Source: Nocardioides ferulae (GTDB lineage Bacteria; Actinomycetota; Actinomycetes; Propionibacteriales; Nocardioidaceae). Taken from it: a DNA stretch of 64,000 nt. Positions 1-7,564 of this stretch are shown piece by piece. Within the stretch, counting starts at the first letter, position 1, and every line of letters begins with the position of its first letter. The DNA is taken from the NCBI RefSeq assembly GCF_003660455.1, contig NZ_QZVR01000021.1, positions 1 through 64,000 on the forward strand, read 5' to 3'. The notes under the pieces are model-generated. The model was not told the origin of the DNA. It did no database searches and saw only the letters and a list, made by a program, of their open reading frames with translations. The translations under genes and the position numbers were made by a program.

Positions 1-51
1 GGCATCCACGACGGGCGCCTCACCCTGCCCTTGACAGCGGGCACCTACATA
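1..51. other. Window edge, unassigned
   Basis: Fifty-one bases lie before the stop codon of the first minus-strand gene. No start codon, tRNA or clear repeat can be assigned here. The segment may hold the 3' end of a neighbouring gene or its terminator, but the window is cut too close to tell. Confidence 0.3.
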
Positions 52-1299
52 TCAGCGAGCGAGGAGGGCATAGCTGGAGACCAGCTCCTCCCGCTCGGTG
101 TCGACCCCCTCGATCGTGGCCACCAGTCCCAGGGCGCGGCTGCCGACCCGCCAGGCCACCAGCCGGTGCGGCGCCTGGTCGGACTGGTAGACCACCGTCT
201 GCTCGTCGAGCCAGAACCGCACTCCGCAGCACCGCCCCGGTCGCGCGCCCTCCCCCGACCCGGACGAGCCCAGCACGAGCAACGCGCCGTCGTCCGGTTC
301 CCAGCCCTCGACGAGCAGCACCTCGGCGAGCCCGCTCTGGCCGGGCGGCAACGGCAGGTCGGGCACCCCGGTCCAGCTCTGCGCGGTGCCGCCCGCACTC
401 GACCGCCACCGGCCGTAGGAGGCACCCGCGCCGAAGGGCCCCTCGGGACCCTCCTGGCGCAGCGCGCCCACCCGGCGCCCGGTCCGGACGTCGTAGAGCG
501 GGCCCGCGCCGCCCTGGCTCGACGGCGGCAGCCACAGGTCGTGCTCGCCGAGCCAGCGCAGCCCGACCGTCGGAGCGTCACCGGTGTCGACGGTGCGCCA
601 CTCGCCGGTCGCCAGTGTCAGCACGAGCACGCTCTCCGGCTGCGGGAAGGCCAGGTGCAGCCCCGTCGGCGACAGCACGGCCTCGTGGGCCACCGAGACA
701 TCGGAGCCCGACCCGTCGTCGAAGGGCGGCACCTGCGAGACGTCGACACTGCGCAACGAACCGTCGGGGGCGAGCAGCAGCAGCCGGCGTCCGCCCTCGC
801 CGTCGACCAGCGCGTACGCCGCCAGGGCCGCGCGGATCGGCTGCTCGCCGAGGGCGGGGGCGGGGCCGGAGAGGTCGACGACCTGGGGGAACGGGGAGGC
901 GACCCGCGGCAGCGCCTCCTCCTCCGAGGGCAGCGGGCCGTGGAAGACCGGCCAACCGCGGAACCGGGCGTTCGGCGCGGTGCGGTCGGCGCCCGGCAGC
1001 CGGCCGGGCGCGACGGCGTCCGGTGCCGGGGAGTCGGCGCCGTCGCCGGGGGTCTGCGGCGACGAGGGACCGGGCGCCGGACCCGAGGGCGGCGCCGATC
1101 GGTCGAGGCCGGGGACGCCGGCGAGGGCGACGGCCACGGCGGCCACCGCCGCGGCGGCACCCGCCGCGACGCCGGAGGCCCGCCGGCGGCGGATCCGTCC
1201 GGCGCGCTCCCAGGCGCTCGCGGTCACCTCGCGACCACCCGCCCAGTCGACGTCGGCGACGCGCTCGTGCAGCAGCTGGTGCAGCTCTCGGTCGGTCAT
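52..1299 (-). CDS. Single-pass membrane protein, putative anti-sigma factor
   Basis: About 415 aa. The ATG start overlaps the stop of the upstream sigma-factor gene by four bases (ATGA), the usual layout of an ECF sigma factor and its membrane-bound regulator. Residues 1-40 are cytoplasmic and end in an Arg cluster (RIRRRR). One Ala/Val-rich transmembrane helix follows at about 42-62, then a Pro/Gly/Ser linker to about 110. The remaining roughly 300 residues are extracytoplasmic, with repeated strand-turn segments (for example LLLLAPDGSLRSVDV) that resemble a TolB/WD40-type propeller. No zinc anti-sigma HxxxCxxC motif is present. The anti-sigma role is inferred from position and topology only; it could be an unrelated sensor co-expressed with the sigma factor. 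Confidence 0.75.
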   Translation of the reverse strand: MTDRELHQLLHERVADVDWAGGREVTASAWERAGRIRRRRASGVAAGAAAAVAAVAVALAGVPGLDRSAPPSGPAPGPSSPQTPGDGADSPAPDAVAPGRLPGADRTAPNARFRGWPVFHGPLPSEEEALPRVASPFPQVVDLSGPAPALGEQPIRAALAAYALVDGEGGRRLLLLAPDGSLRSVDVSQVPPFDDGSGSDVSVAHEAVLSPTGLHLAFPQPESVLVLTLATGEWRTVDTGDAPTVGLRWLGEHDLWLPPSSQGGAGPLYDVRTGRRVGALRQEGPEGPFGAGASYGRWRSSAGGTAQSWTGVPDLPLPPGQSGLAEVLLVEGWEPDDGALLVLGSSGSGEGARPGRCCGVRFWLDEQTVVYQSDQAPHRLVAWRVGSRALGLVATIEGVDTEREELVSSYALLAR

Positions 1300-1802
1300 C
1301 GCACGTCCTCCAGCATCTCGACCAGGTCGGGCGAGCCCTCGCGCAGCCGGCGCAGGGCGAGGTGGGTCTGGCTCTTCACGGTGCCCACGCTCACCCCGAG
1401 CGCGTCGGCGGCCTCCCGCTCGGGCAGGTCCTCGTAGAAGCGGAGCACGATCACCGCGCGCTGCTTCGGCGTCAGCAGGCCCAGAGCCCGGTCCAGCGCG
1501 ATCCGCCGGTCGCTGGCCGAGCCCTCCGGGGCCGCGGGGCGCTCGGGAAGCACCCCGGTGACGACCTCGCGCCGGTGCTTGCGCCACCACGAGATGTTGC
1601 CGCGCACGATCACCTGACGGGCGTAGGCGTCTGGATGCCCGTCGGCGAGTCGGCGCCAGCGCAGCGCCACCTGGGTCAGCGCGTCCTGGACGAGGTCCTC
1701 GGCCCGGTGGTGGTCGCCGCACACGAGCACGGCCACCCGCAGCAGCGCGAGCTGCCGCTGGTCCGCCCAGCGGGTGAAGGCCTCGCGGTCAGCCGCGGAC
1801 AC
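1296..1802 (-). CDS. SigE-family ECF RNA polymerase sigma factor
   Basis: 168 aa, normal size for a group-4 (ECF) sigma factor. Region 2 is visible near the N-terminus (AEDLVQDALTQVALRW) and region 4 with its helix-turn-helix at the C-terminus (EREAADALGVSVGTVKSQ). It should direct RNA polymerase to a small regulon, possibly including its own promoter. The start is GTG at 1802, with GGGAGG about 11 nt upstream. The downstream membrane gene overlaps it by four bases and is the likely partner regulator. The similarity is to the actinobacterial SigE (SCO/Nocardioides-type) family; the signal it answers to cannot be read from the sequence. Confidence 0.9.
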   Translation of the reverse strand: MSAADREAFTRWADQRQLALLRVAVLVCGDHHRAEDLVQDALTQVALRWRRLADGHPDAYARQVIVRGNISWWRKHRREVVTGVLPERPAAPEGSASDRRIALDRALGLLTPKQRAVIVLRFYEDLPEREAADALGVSVGTVKSQTHLALRRLREGSPDLVEMLEDVR

Positions 1803-1886
1803 GTCGTCGCCCGCCTCCCGGATCCCTGCTGCTCCTCATGCCCCTCCAACGCAGCAGGCGCCGCGAAGGTTGGAGAGGTGCCTGCG

Positions 1887-2759
1887 TCAGCCGAGCCGCG
1901 TGGCGACGACGTCGGCGAACCGGTCGGCGTTGCCGGGGACGACGTCGAGGTAGAGACCGGGCTCGATCAGCTCCAGCTCGCTGACCGACCAGCGGCCCTG
2001 CCAGTGCATCAGGTCGACCCGGGCGTAGCAGAGATCGGCGCTCAGGTCGGCGTCCAGGTGGGCGCCGGCAGCCCGCACCGCCTCCTCGGCGACCACCGCC
2101 AGGGCGGGGTCGAGCGGCACCTCCTGCGAGCGGCCGCCGTACAGCTCGTGCACCCGCACCTCGCCGGCACCGGGCTGCTTGTCGACCTGCGAGACCGCCC
2201 GGCCGTCGAGGACGTAGACGGAGACCTCGCCCCGCTCGCGCACCGTGTCGACCAGCGGCTGCACCACCCAGGGCCCGGCCGTGAGGCCCTCGAGTCGCGG
2301 GTCGTTGGTCGCGGAGCAGACCACCAGGCCGACGCCGCCGGCGCCGGTGCGCGGCTTGACCACCACGGTGCCGTGCCGCTCCAGCGCCCCGGCCAGGCCG
2401 GCGGCCAGCGAGCTGTCGTCGAGCAGCTCGGTCGGCACCACCGCGACCCGGGAGGCCAGGTCGAGCAGGTAGGACTTGTCGGCGTTCCAGGTGAAGGCGG
2501 TCGCGCCGTTGAGGAGCCTGGTCGCGGCCTCCACCCGCTCCGCCCAGGCCAGGAACTCGCCGCAGCGACGGTGGTAGTCCCAGACGGAGCGGACGGCGAC
2601 CAGCCGGGCCGCACCCCAGTCGACCCGGGGGTCGTCCCAGACCACCCAGCGGGCCGAGACGCCCCGCTCCGCCAGGGAGCCGATCAGCATCTCGCCGTCG
2701 GGCTCCCCGTCGGGCAGCAGTTGGAAGGTGACCAGGAGGACGTCGTCGGTGGGCACCAC
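1887..2759 (-). CDS. ATP-grasp domain protein (copy 1 of a tandem pair)
   Basis: 290 aa. The central region carries an ATP-grasp fold: the lysine/glycine loop VVKPRTGAGGVGLVV and the C-terminal acidic metal-binding segment SELELIEPGLYLD. The N-terminus has the family-specific VVWDDPRVDWGAARLVAVR segment also seen in the adjacent paralogue. ATP-grasp enzymes ligate a carboxylate to an amine or thiol through an acyl-phosphate; the closest recognisable relatives are RimK/glutathione-synthetase-like proteins. The substrate is unknown. Two adjacent GTG codons (2759 and 2756) could start it. It begins 6 bp after the stop of the paralogue, so the pair is an operon transcribed from upstream of 3611. 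Confidence 0.85.
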   Translation of the reverse strand: MVPTDDVLLVTFQLLPDGEPDGEMLIGSLAERGVSARWVVWDDPRVDWGAARLVAVRSVWDYHRRCGEFLAWAERVEAATRLLNGATAFTWNADKSYLLDLASRVAVVPTELLDDSSLAAGLAGALERHGTVVVKPRTGAGGVGLVVCSATNDPRLEGLTAGPWVVQPLVDTVRERGEVSVYVLDGRAVSQVDKQPGAGEVRVHELYGGRSQEVPLDPALAVVAEEAVRAAGAHLDADLSADLCYARVDLMHWQGRWSVSELELIEPGLYLDVVPGNADRFADVVATRLG

Positions 2760-2765
2760 CCCACG

Positions 2766-3611
2766 CTAACGGCGCAGGCGGCTCAGCACCGCTTCGGCGA
2801 AGCGATCGGCGTTCTCGGGCAGGTGGTCGAGGTAGAGCCCGGGCTCGGTGATCTCGACCTCGCCCACCACCAGCTTGCCCTCGTGGCGCAGCATGTCGAC
2901 CCGGCCGTAGACGAGCTCGACCCCGAGCACCTCGGTCGCCGCGGCGATCGCATCGACGGCCAGCACCGCCGCCCGGGGGTCGAGCGGCACGAGATAGGAG
3001 GTGCCGCCGTAGCGCTCCTGCACCCGGATGTCCTTGCGACTGGCCACCTTGCGCAGCTGGCTGACGGGCTTGCCGTCGATGACGAAGACCGAGGCCTCCC
3101 CCTCGTCCATGACCGAGGTGACCAGCGGCTGGACCACCCAGGCGCCATGGGTCTCGACCGGCAGCCACCCTCCGGCGTCGTAGACCACCACGATGCCGCG
3201 GCCACCGGCGCCGACGCGCGGCTTCACCACGGCGGGAGCCATCCGGGCGATCGCGCCCCGCAGGTCGACCGCGTTGTCGGCGATCAGCGTCGGGACCACC
3301 GGCAGGCCGGTGCGCGCCAGGTCGAGGAGGTAGGACTTGTCAGTGTTCCACCGGAACGCCTCGACACCGTGCAGCAGGCCGGGCCCGACGCTGCCGGCCC
3401 AACCGAGGAAGTCCGCCAGCCGGGCGTCGTAGTCCCAGGTGGAGCGCACCGCGACCATCCGGGCGCTGCTCCAGTCGACGAACGGGTCGTCCCACACCGC
3501 CCAGCGGCTGACGATGCCGCGACGCTCCAGGGCCGCGTCGAGCACGGCGTGGCCCGGCTCCCCCGCCGCCCAGTGGCGGCAGGTGGCCAGCAACAGCTCG
3601 GCGTTCTCCAC
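2766..3611 (-). CDS. ATP-grasp domain protein (copy 2 of a tandem pair)
   Basis: 281 aa from GTG at 3611. I chose this start because GGGGGAAG lies just upstream and because it aligns with the N-terminus of the neighbouring paralogue; longer in-frame extensions have low-complexity Arg/Pro sequence. The ATP-grasp loop VVKPRVGAGGRGIVVV and the metal-binding segment GEVEITEPGLYLD are present, as is the shared segment AVWDDPFVDWSSARMVAVR. By eye roughly half of the residues match copy 1. It is the first gene of a two-gene operon. Products of such pairs may form heterodimers or act on successive residues of one substrate, but that is inference. The downstream reaction is unknown. Confidence 0.85.
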   Translation of the reverse strand: MENAELLLATCRHWAAGEPGHAVLDAALERRGIVSRWAVWDDPFVDWSSARMVAVRSTWDYDARLADFLGWAGSVGPGLLHGVEAFRWNTDKSYLLDLARTGLPVVPTLIADNAVDLRGAIARMAPAVVKPRVGAGGRGIVVVYDAGGWLPVETHGAWVVQPLVTSVMDEGEASVFVIDGKPVSQLRKVASRKDIRVQERYGGTSYLVPLDPRAAVLAVDAIAAATEVLGVELVYGRVDMLRHEGKLVVGEVEITEPGLYLDHLPENADRFAEAVLSRLRR

Positions 3612-3659
3612 GACTTCCCCCGACAACGGCGGCCGACTGGGCCGAGACCGCCTGCACGC

Positions 3660-3665
3660 AGGATA
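3660..3665 (-). promoter_or_regulatory. Predicted -10 element for the ATP-grasp pair
   Basis: On the minus strand TATCCT (TAnnnT) sits about 48 nt upstream of the GTG at 3611, within the gap after the sulfur-carrier gene. It would start a short leader ahead of the GGGGGAAG ribosome-binding site. No convincing -35 is visible. Confidence 0.4.
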
Positions 3666-3741
3666 TCCCGGGTCACGGCTGGCGCCGCCGGAATGCGCGC
3701 GACCGCGGGCCCGGTCCACACCAGCCGGGCTGGACGAGCGC

Positions 3742-4020
3742 TCAGCAGCCGCCCGCGACGGCCGGGATCACCGACACCTGGGTGCCCGCCGGGGTGGGCG
3801 TGGCCAGGTCGTCGAGGAACCGGACGTCGTCGTTGCCGACATAGACGTTGACGAACCGGCGCAACGCGCCCGCGTCGTCGAGGATGCGGGCGCGGATGCC
3901 GGCATAGCGGCTCTCGAGGTCGTCGAGCACCTCGGCCAGCGTGGCGCCGTCGGCGCTCACCTCGGACTCGCCGGCGGTGTAGGTGCGCAGGATCGTGGGG
4001 ATCCGGACGGAGACGCTCAT
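3742..4020 (-). CDS. MoaD/ThiS-family sulfur carrier protein (CysO/MetO-like), C-terminus Gly-Gly-Cys
   Basis: 92 aa, ubiquitin-like fold. It closely resembles mycobacterial CysO along its length: N-terminal VRIPTILRTYT, middle FVNVYVGNDDVRFLDDL, end VIPAVAGG. Such proteins carry sulfur as a thiocarboxylate on the C-terminal glycine and deliver it to a PLP enzyme. Here the reading frame continues one codon beyond the Gly-Gly, so the primary product ends GGC and must be trimmed before activation, as known for some carriers processed by JAMM/Mec+-type peptidases. It lies 53 bp downstream of the ThrC-like gene in the same SAM-riboswitch operon, which argues for methionine/homocysteine sulfur transfer rather than thiamine or molybdopterin. 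No MoeB-like activating enzyme or JAMM peptidase is in the window. Confidence 0.9.
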   Translation of the reverse strand: MSVSVRIPTILRTYTAGESEVSADGATLAEVLDDLESRYAGIRARILDDAGALRRFVNVYVGNDDVRFLDDLATPTPAGTQVSVIPAVAGGC

Positions 4021-4073
4021 GGCTGTTGCTTGCTCCTGGCTCAGGGGGTGACGGGGGCAGGGACGCCGGGTCG

Positions 4074-5360
4074 TCAGGCGATGCCGGTGGCGGCGAACGC
4101 GGCGTACGACGGGGCGATGGTGGCGGCGGGCCCGACCGAGTCGGCGATCGCGTCGAGGGTCTTCAGGCCCATGCCGGTGTTGATCACGACGGTCTCGAGG
4201 GTCGGGTCGAGCTGGCCGGTCTCGACGAGCTTCTTCAGCACGCCCACGGTGGTACCACCGGCGGTCTCGGTGAAGATGCCCTCGGTGCGGGCGAGCAGCA
4301 GGATGCCCTCGCGGACCTGATCGTCGGTGATGTCCTCGACCGCGCCGCCGGTGCGGCGGCACACGTCGAGCACGTAGACGCCGTCGGCGGGGTTGCCGAT
4401 GGCCAGGCTCTTGGCGATCGTGTCGGGGCGGACCGGGCGCACCACCTGGTGGCCGTCCTTGAACGCCGCCGAGACCGGCGAGCAGCCGGCGGCCTGCGCG
4501 CCGAAGATCCGGTAGGGCTTCTCCTCGACCAGACCGAGGGCGATCAGCTCCTGGAACGCCTTGTCGACCTTGGTCAGCTGGGAGCCGGACGCCACCGGGA
4601 TGACCACCTGGTCGGGCAGCCGCCAGCCGAGCTGCTCGGCGATCTCGTAGCCCAGGGTCTTGGACCCCTCGGCGTAGAACGGGCGCACGTTGACGTTCAC
4701 GAACGCCCAGCCGTCCTCCTCGCCGGCGATCTCGGAGGCGAGCCGGTTGACGTCGTCGTAGTTGCCGTCGACGGCGACCAGCGAGTCGGTGTAGACCGCG
4801 GAGTTGACCTGCTTGGGCTTCTCCAGGTCGCTGGGGATGAACACCACGGTCTTGATGCCGGCGCGGGCACCGGCCGCGGCGACGGCGTTGGCGAGGTTGC
4901 CGGTGGAGGGGCAGGCGAAGACCTTGGCGCCGAGCTCGCGGGCGGCGCTGAGCGCGCAGGCCACGACCCGGTCCTTGAACGAGTTGGTGGGGTTGGTCGA
5001 GTCGTCCTTGACCCACAGGTTCTCGATCCCCAGCTCGCGACCGAGGTTGCGGGCGTTGAGCAGCCGGGTGAAGCCGGGCTCGGTGTTGGGGCTCAGCTCG
5101 ATGTCGTCGGGCACCGGCAGCAGCGCCTTGTAGCGCCAGATGTTGCGCGGGCCGGCCTCGATCTCCTCCCGGGTCACGGCCGGGAAGTCGTAGGCGACCT
5201 CGAGCGGGCCGAAGCACTCCGGACAGGCGTAGAAGGGCCCGAGCGCGGTCGCGTGGCCGCACTCGCGGCAGGAGAGGCCGGTGGCGTTGCCGAAGGCGCC
5301 CTCGCGCAGGCCTGCGGACCCCGGTGCGCGGACCTCGGTCTCGGTGACAACAGCGCTCAT
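4074..5360 (-). CDS. thrC: Threonine-synthase-family PLP enzyme, probable sulfur-carrier-dependent homocysteine synthase (MetM-like)
   Basis: 428 aa from ATG at 5360, preceded by a strong GGAGGAGG. The N-terminus has a four-cysteine zinc ribbon (C31, C34, C46, C49). The PLP lysine is K129 in NPTNSFKDRV; the phosphate-binding loop and the TAGGTTVG segment typical of ThrC follow. Known ThrC converts O-phosphohomoserine to threonine. Here a SAM riboswitch controls the gene and a CysO-like carrier follows it, neither of which fits threonine synthesis. The better reading is a ThrC paralogue that uses O-phosphohomoserine plus carrier thiocarboxylate to make homocysteine; I recall such a route (MetM/MetO) reported for Streptomyces. 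Ordinary threonine synthase remains possible. A second thrC in a hom-thrC-thrB cluster elsewhere would support the reassignment. Confidence 0.9.
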   Translation of the reverse strand: MSAVVTETEVRAPGSAGLREGAFGNATGLSCRECGHATALGPFYACPECFGPLEVAYDFPAVTREEIEAGPRNIWRYKALLPVPDDIELSPNTEPGFTRLLNARNLGRELGIENLWVKDDSTNPTNSFKDRVVACALSAARELGAKVFACPSTGNLANAVAAAGARAGIKTVVFIPSDLEKPKQVNSAVYTDSLVAVDGNYDDVNRLASEIAGEEDGWAFVNVNVRPFYAEGSKTLGYEIAEQLGWRLPDQVVIPVASGSQLTKVDKAFQELIALGLVEEKPYRIFGAQAAGCSPVSAAFKDGHQVVRPVRPDTIAKSLAIGNPADGVYVLDVCRRTGGAVEDITDDQVREGILLLARTEGIFTETAGGTTVGVLKKLVETGQLDPTLETVVINTGMGLKTLDAIADSVGPAATIAPSYAAFAATGIA

Positions 5361-5373
5361 GAGTGACCTCCTC

Positions 5374-5517
5374 CTCATCTTCCCCGGGTGCGGACCTCGC
5401 ACCGGGCCGGAATTAGCACCGTTTCCACGTCCGTCGTCGCGCCGGCTGGCGGTGGGCGGAGGCTCGTGGCGGTTGCCGGGACTTCACTGGGCCGTTCCCT
5501 CAGTCCCTCTCGATGAG
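5374..5517 (-). promoter_or_regulatory. SAM (S-box, SAM-I) riboswitch
   Basis: Read on the minus strand, the leader of the ThrC-like gene matches the S-box consensus almost base for base: P1 5' strand CTCATC (5517-5512), then GAGAGGG, GAGGGAACGGCCC, TGAAGTCCCGGCAACC, a variable arm, GGTGCTAATTCC, and the P1 3' strand GATGAG (5379-5374). The last P1 bases abut the ribosome-binding site, whose GAGGAGG runs directly on from the stem, so control is probably translational: SAM binding stabilises P1 and hides the site. There is no run of T after the aptamer, which argues against a classical intrinsic terminator. Confidence 0.95.
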
Positions 5518-5524
5518 CAGGAGC

Positions 5525-5530
5525 AGCGTA
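5525..5530 (-). promoter_or_regulatory. Predicted -10 element of the SAM-riboswitch operon
   Basis: TACGCT (TAnnnT) on the minus strand, 7 nt before the first base of riboswitch stem P1, so transcription would begin essentially at the aptamer. TTGAAC lies upstream with a spacer shorter than ideal. A GTCC-N7-GGAC half-palindrome at 5561-5575 lies further upstream and may be an activator or repressor site. Confidence 0.45.
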
Positions 5531-5672
5531 TGCCGGAATGGAACGTTCAACCCAACCGGGGTCCGGATATTGGACTCTTGTCTCACATGTTGGGAGCCGT
5601 GTGTGGCCGGTCCGCCGTCCGGCCGTCCGAGGCAGACGACGCGGGCCGCACGCCACGAGGGCCGGGTGGCGG

Positions 5673-6512
5673 CTAGACGGCAGCGGCGTCGCGGGTGAGC
5701 TGGCGCAGGAAGGCCAGCACACCCTCGGGCCCCTTCACGACCACGTCGGAGAGCGGCACCAGGGCGCTCTCCTCCGACGAGGCGGAGCAGACCAGCAGCG
5801 TCGGCATGCCGTCCTTGCCGAGCGCGGTCACCGCCTCGAACGCCTCGAGGTCGCCGAGGTCGTCGCCGGCGAACACGAAGCCGCCCGCGCCCAGCTCGGC
5901 CACCAGCGTCTCGACGGCCCTCCCCTTGTGCATGCCCGGCGAGCGCACCTCGATCACGTTGCGGCCCGGCTCGAGCACCAGATGGTGGCGCTCGGCCAGC
6001 TCACGCAGCGGCGGGAGCAGCCGCTCGAACGCGGCCTCGGGGTCGGGCAGCCGGCGGGTGTGGACGGCGTACGCGAGGCCCTTGTCCTCGACGTAGGCCT
6101 CGGCAGCCTCGGCGCGGCGCAGCAGGCGGGGCAGCTCGCGCAGGAACGAGGCCAGCCCGGTGGGCGGGCGCGGGGAGACGATCCGTCGCCGGGTGGAGCT
6201 CCAGCGCTCGTGGCCGTACTGGCCGAACAGGTAGAGCTCCTTGCCGGCCTCGCCGATGGCGTTGCCGACCTCCTCCAGCCCACCGAGGTCGAGCGCCTTG
6301 CGGGCCGGCCGGCCGGTGATCACCGCGATCGCGGCGACCTGCTCGGCGAGCTCGACCAGGACGTCGCGGGCGTCGGGGTGGATGTGTGCCGACTCCGGGT
6401 CGTCGACGATCGGCGACAGCGTGCCGTCGAAGTCGAGCCCGACGACGGTGCGGGACGCCGCCGCGACCAGCTCGGCGTACTTGCGCTCACCGTCGGCGGA
6501 GGTGAAGTCCAT
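5673..6512 (-). CDS. otsB: Trehalose-6-phosphate phosphatase
   Basis: 279 aa from ATG at 6512; a GTG nine codons upstream is in frame but has no better ribosome-binding site. This is a HAD-superfamily phosphatase that removes phosphate from trehalose 6-phosphate, the second step of the OtsA/OtsB pathway. The nucleophile motif DFDGTL is at residues 27-32, and the magnesium-binding motif GDDLGDLEAF at about 216-225. The trehalose-phosphatase signature sits between them (GKELYLFGQYGHERW). The matching synthase otsA is 4.4 kb away on the opposite strand, so the two genes are near each other but not co-transcribed. Trehalose is an osmolyte and cell-wall glycolipid precursor in actinobacteria. Confidence 0.93.
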   Translation of the reverse strand: MDFTSADGERKYAELVAAASRTVVGLDFDGTLSPIVDDPESAHIHPDARDVLVELAEQVAAIAVITGRPARKALDLGGLEEVGNAIGEAGKELYLFGQYGHERWSSTRRRIVSPRPPTGLASFLRELPRLLRRAEAAEAYVEDKGLAYAVHTRRLPDPEAAFERLLPPLRELAERHHLVLEPGRNVIEVRSPGMHKGRAVETLVAELGAGGFVFAGDDLGDLEAFEAVTALGKDGMPTLLVCSASSEESALVPLSDVVVKGPEGVLAFLRQLTRDAAAV

Positions 6513-6580
6513 GGTCCCAACCCAACCATGCGAGGACACGCGGGGATGCGCGCCGTCCGACCTCCGGGCGAACGGTGCGC

Positions 6581-7081
6581 CTACAGCTCGCCGGTGAGGA
6601 TGACCGTGAGCCGGTCGAGCCGCATGGGGTCGACGGCGGGCACAGCCCGGTCGATGCCCAGATCGAGCGCGAGCAGCTTGCCGGCGCGCTCGAGCCGCCG
6701 GGGGTAGTAGACGGTGTTGGCGGGGATGTTGCCGCCGTACCAGTTGTCGGTGCCGACGACCTGCCAGCCGGCGCTGCCGGCGGTGCCGGCGACGCGTCCG
6801 GCGAGGCCGGTGATGCCGGAGTTGTTGTAGACCTCGACGTAGACCTTGCCCCGCTTCACCGGGGGCACCTTGGGCTTCTTCGGCTCCTTCGACGGCTTCG
6901 CCGCCGGCGTGGAGGTGGCCCCCGGCTGGGAGACCGTGGCGACCTCGCGCTCGGGCGACTCGCCGCCGCGGGTCGCCACGAAGGCGAACGCCGCCATCGC
7001 CACCGCGAGGATGCTCAGCATCACCACCGGGGAGGGCAGCACCACTCCCCGCTCGTCGCGCAGCCTCAGCAGGCGGAGCAC
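6581..7081 (-). CDS. Membrane-anchored LytR C-terminal domain protein
   Basis: 166 aa, GTG start one base after the stop of the upstream DUF3263 gene, so co-translated with it. A short Arg-rich cytoplasmic N-terminus precedes one transmembrane helix (about residues 15-36). A Pro/Lys/Ser linker follows (to about 75), then an extracytoplasmic domain of the LytR_C type (KVYVEVYNNSGITGLAGRV ... VGTDNWYGGNIPANTVYYP). The domain is widespread in actinobacteria, often attached to cell-wall teichoic-acid or arabinogalactan ligases, but here it is alone, without the LytR-CpsA-Psr catalytic domain. A role at the cell wall is inferred. Confidence 0.85.
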   Translation of the reverse strand: MLRLLRLRDERGVVLPSPVVMLSILAVAMAAFAFVATRGGESPEREVATVSQPGATSTPAAKPSKEPKKPKVPPVKRGKVYVEVYNNSGITGLAGRVAGTAGSAGWQVVGTDNWYGGNIPANTVYYPRRLERAGKLLALDLGIDRAVPAVDPMRLDRLTVILTGEL

Positions 7082-7082
7082 C

Positions 7083-7382
7083 TCAGACCTCGAAGCCGAG
7101 CCGGCGCGCCGAGCGCTGACGCTGCCGCTCCGCCCGCAGCCGGCGCAGCCGGCGCACCAGCAGCGGGTCGGCCTCGAGCGCCTCGGGACGGTCGATGAGC
7201 GCGTTGAGCACCTGGTAGTAGCGGGTCGAGGACATATCGAACTTCTCCCGGACCGCGGTCTCCTTGGCGCCGGCGTACTTCCACCACTGGCGCTCGAACT
7301 CGAGGATGTCGCGGTCGCGGTCGCTGAGGTGGGGGGTTCCGGCAGCGTCGTCGTGGCCGGACAGGGCGTTCGCGGCGTCCAT
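7083..7382 (-). CDS. DUF3263 domain protein
   Basis: 99 aa. The central part matches the small actinobacterial DUF3263 family (LSDRDRDILEFERQWWKY ... STRYYQVLNALID), whose predicted helices resemble a sigma-70 region 4-like helix-turn-helix. The C-terminus is strongly basic (RRLRRLRAERQRQRSARR), compatible with nucleic-acid binding. It starts at ATG 7382 with GGGAG upstream and is immediately followed by the LytR_C gene, an association common in actinobacteria. The function is unknown; a regulatory role is a guess from the fold. Confidence 0.85.
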   Translation of the reverse strand: MDAANALSGHDDAAGTPHLSDRDRDILEFERQWWKYAGAKETAVREKFDMSSTRYYQVLNALIDRPEALEADPLLVRRLRRLRAERQRQRSARRLGFEV

Positions 7383-7551
7383 GCGCAGTCTCCCGGTGGT
7401 GGTGCTGGTCTGGGGCTAGCGGCGGGTGCGGCCGGGCTAGCGGTGGTGTCGGTGCCTCACTGTAGTCAACGGAACCACACCGTTGTGATTCGGACGGGAG
7501 ATTTCGCCCGCGGCGAGTCGCGGCCGCCTGCGCACCGGTCTGGACGGCGCG

Positions 7552-7557
7552 TAGGGT
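7552..7557 (+). promoter_or_regulatory. -10 element, leaderless start
   Basis: TAGGGT ends 7 nt before the ATG of the Gfo/Idh gene, so transcription should begin at the start codon itself. Confidence 0.55.
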
Positions 7558-7564
7558 CGCGATC

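Noticed and set aside
3742..4020. ThiS for thiamine or MoaD for molybdopterin
   Set aside because: The sequence is closest to CysO and the SAM riboswitch and ThrC-like neighbour point to sulfur amino acids. No thiG or moaE is present.
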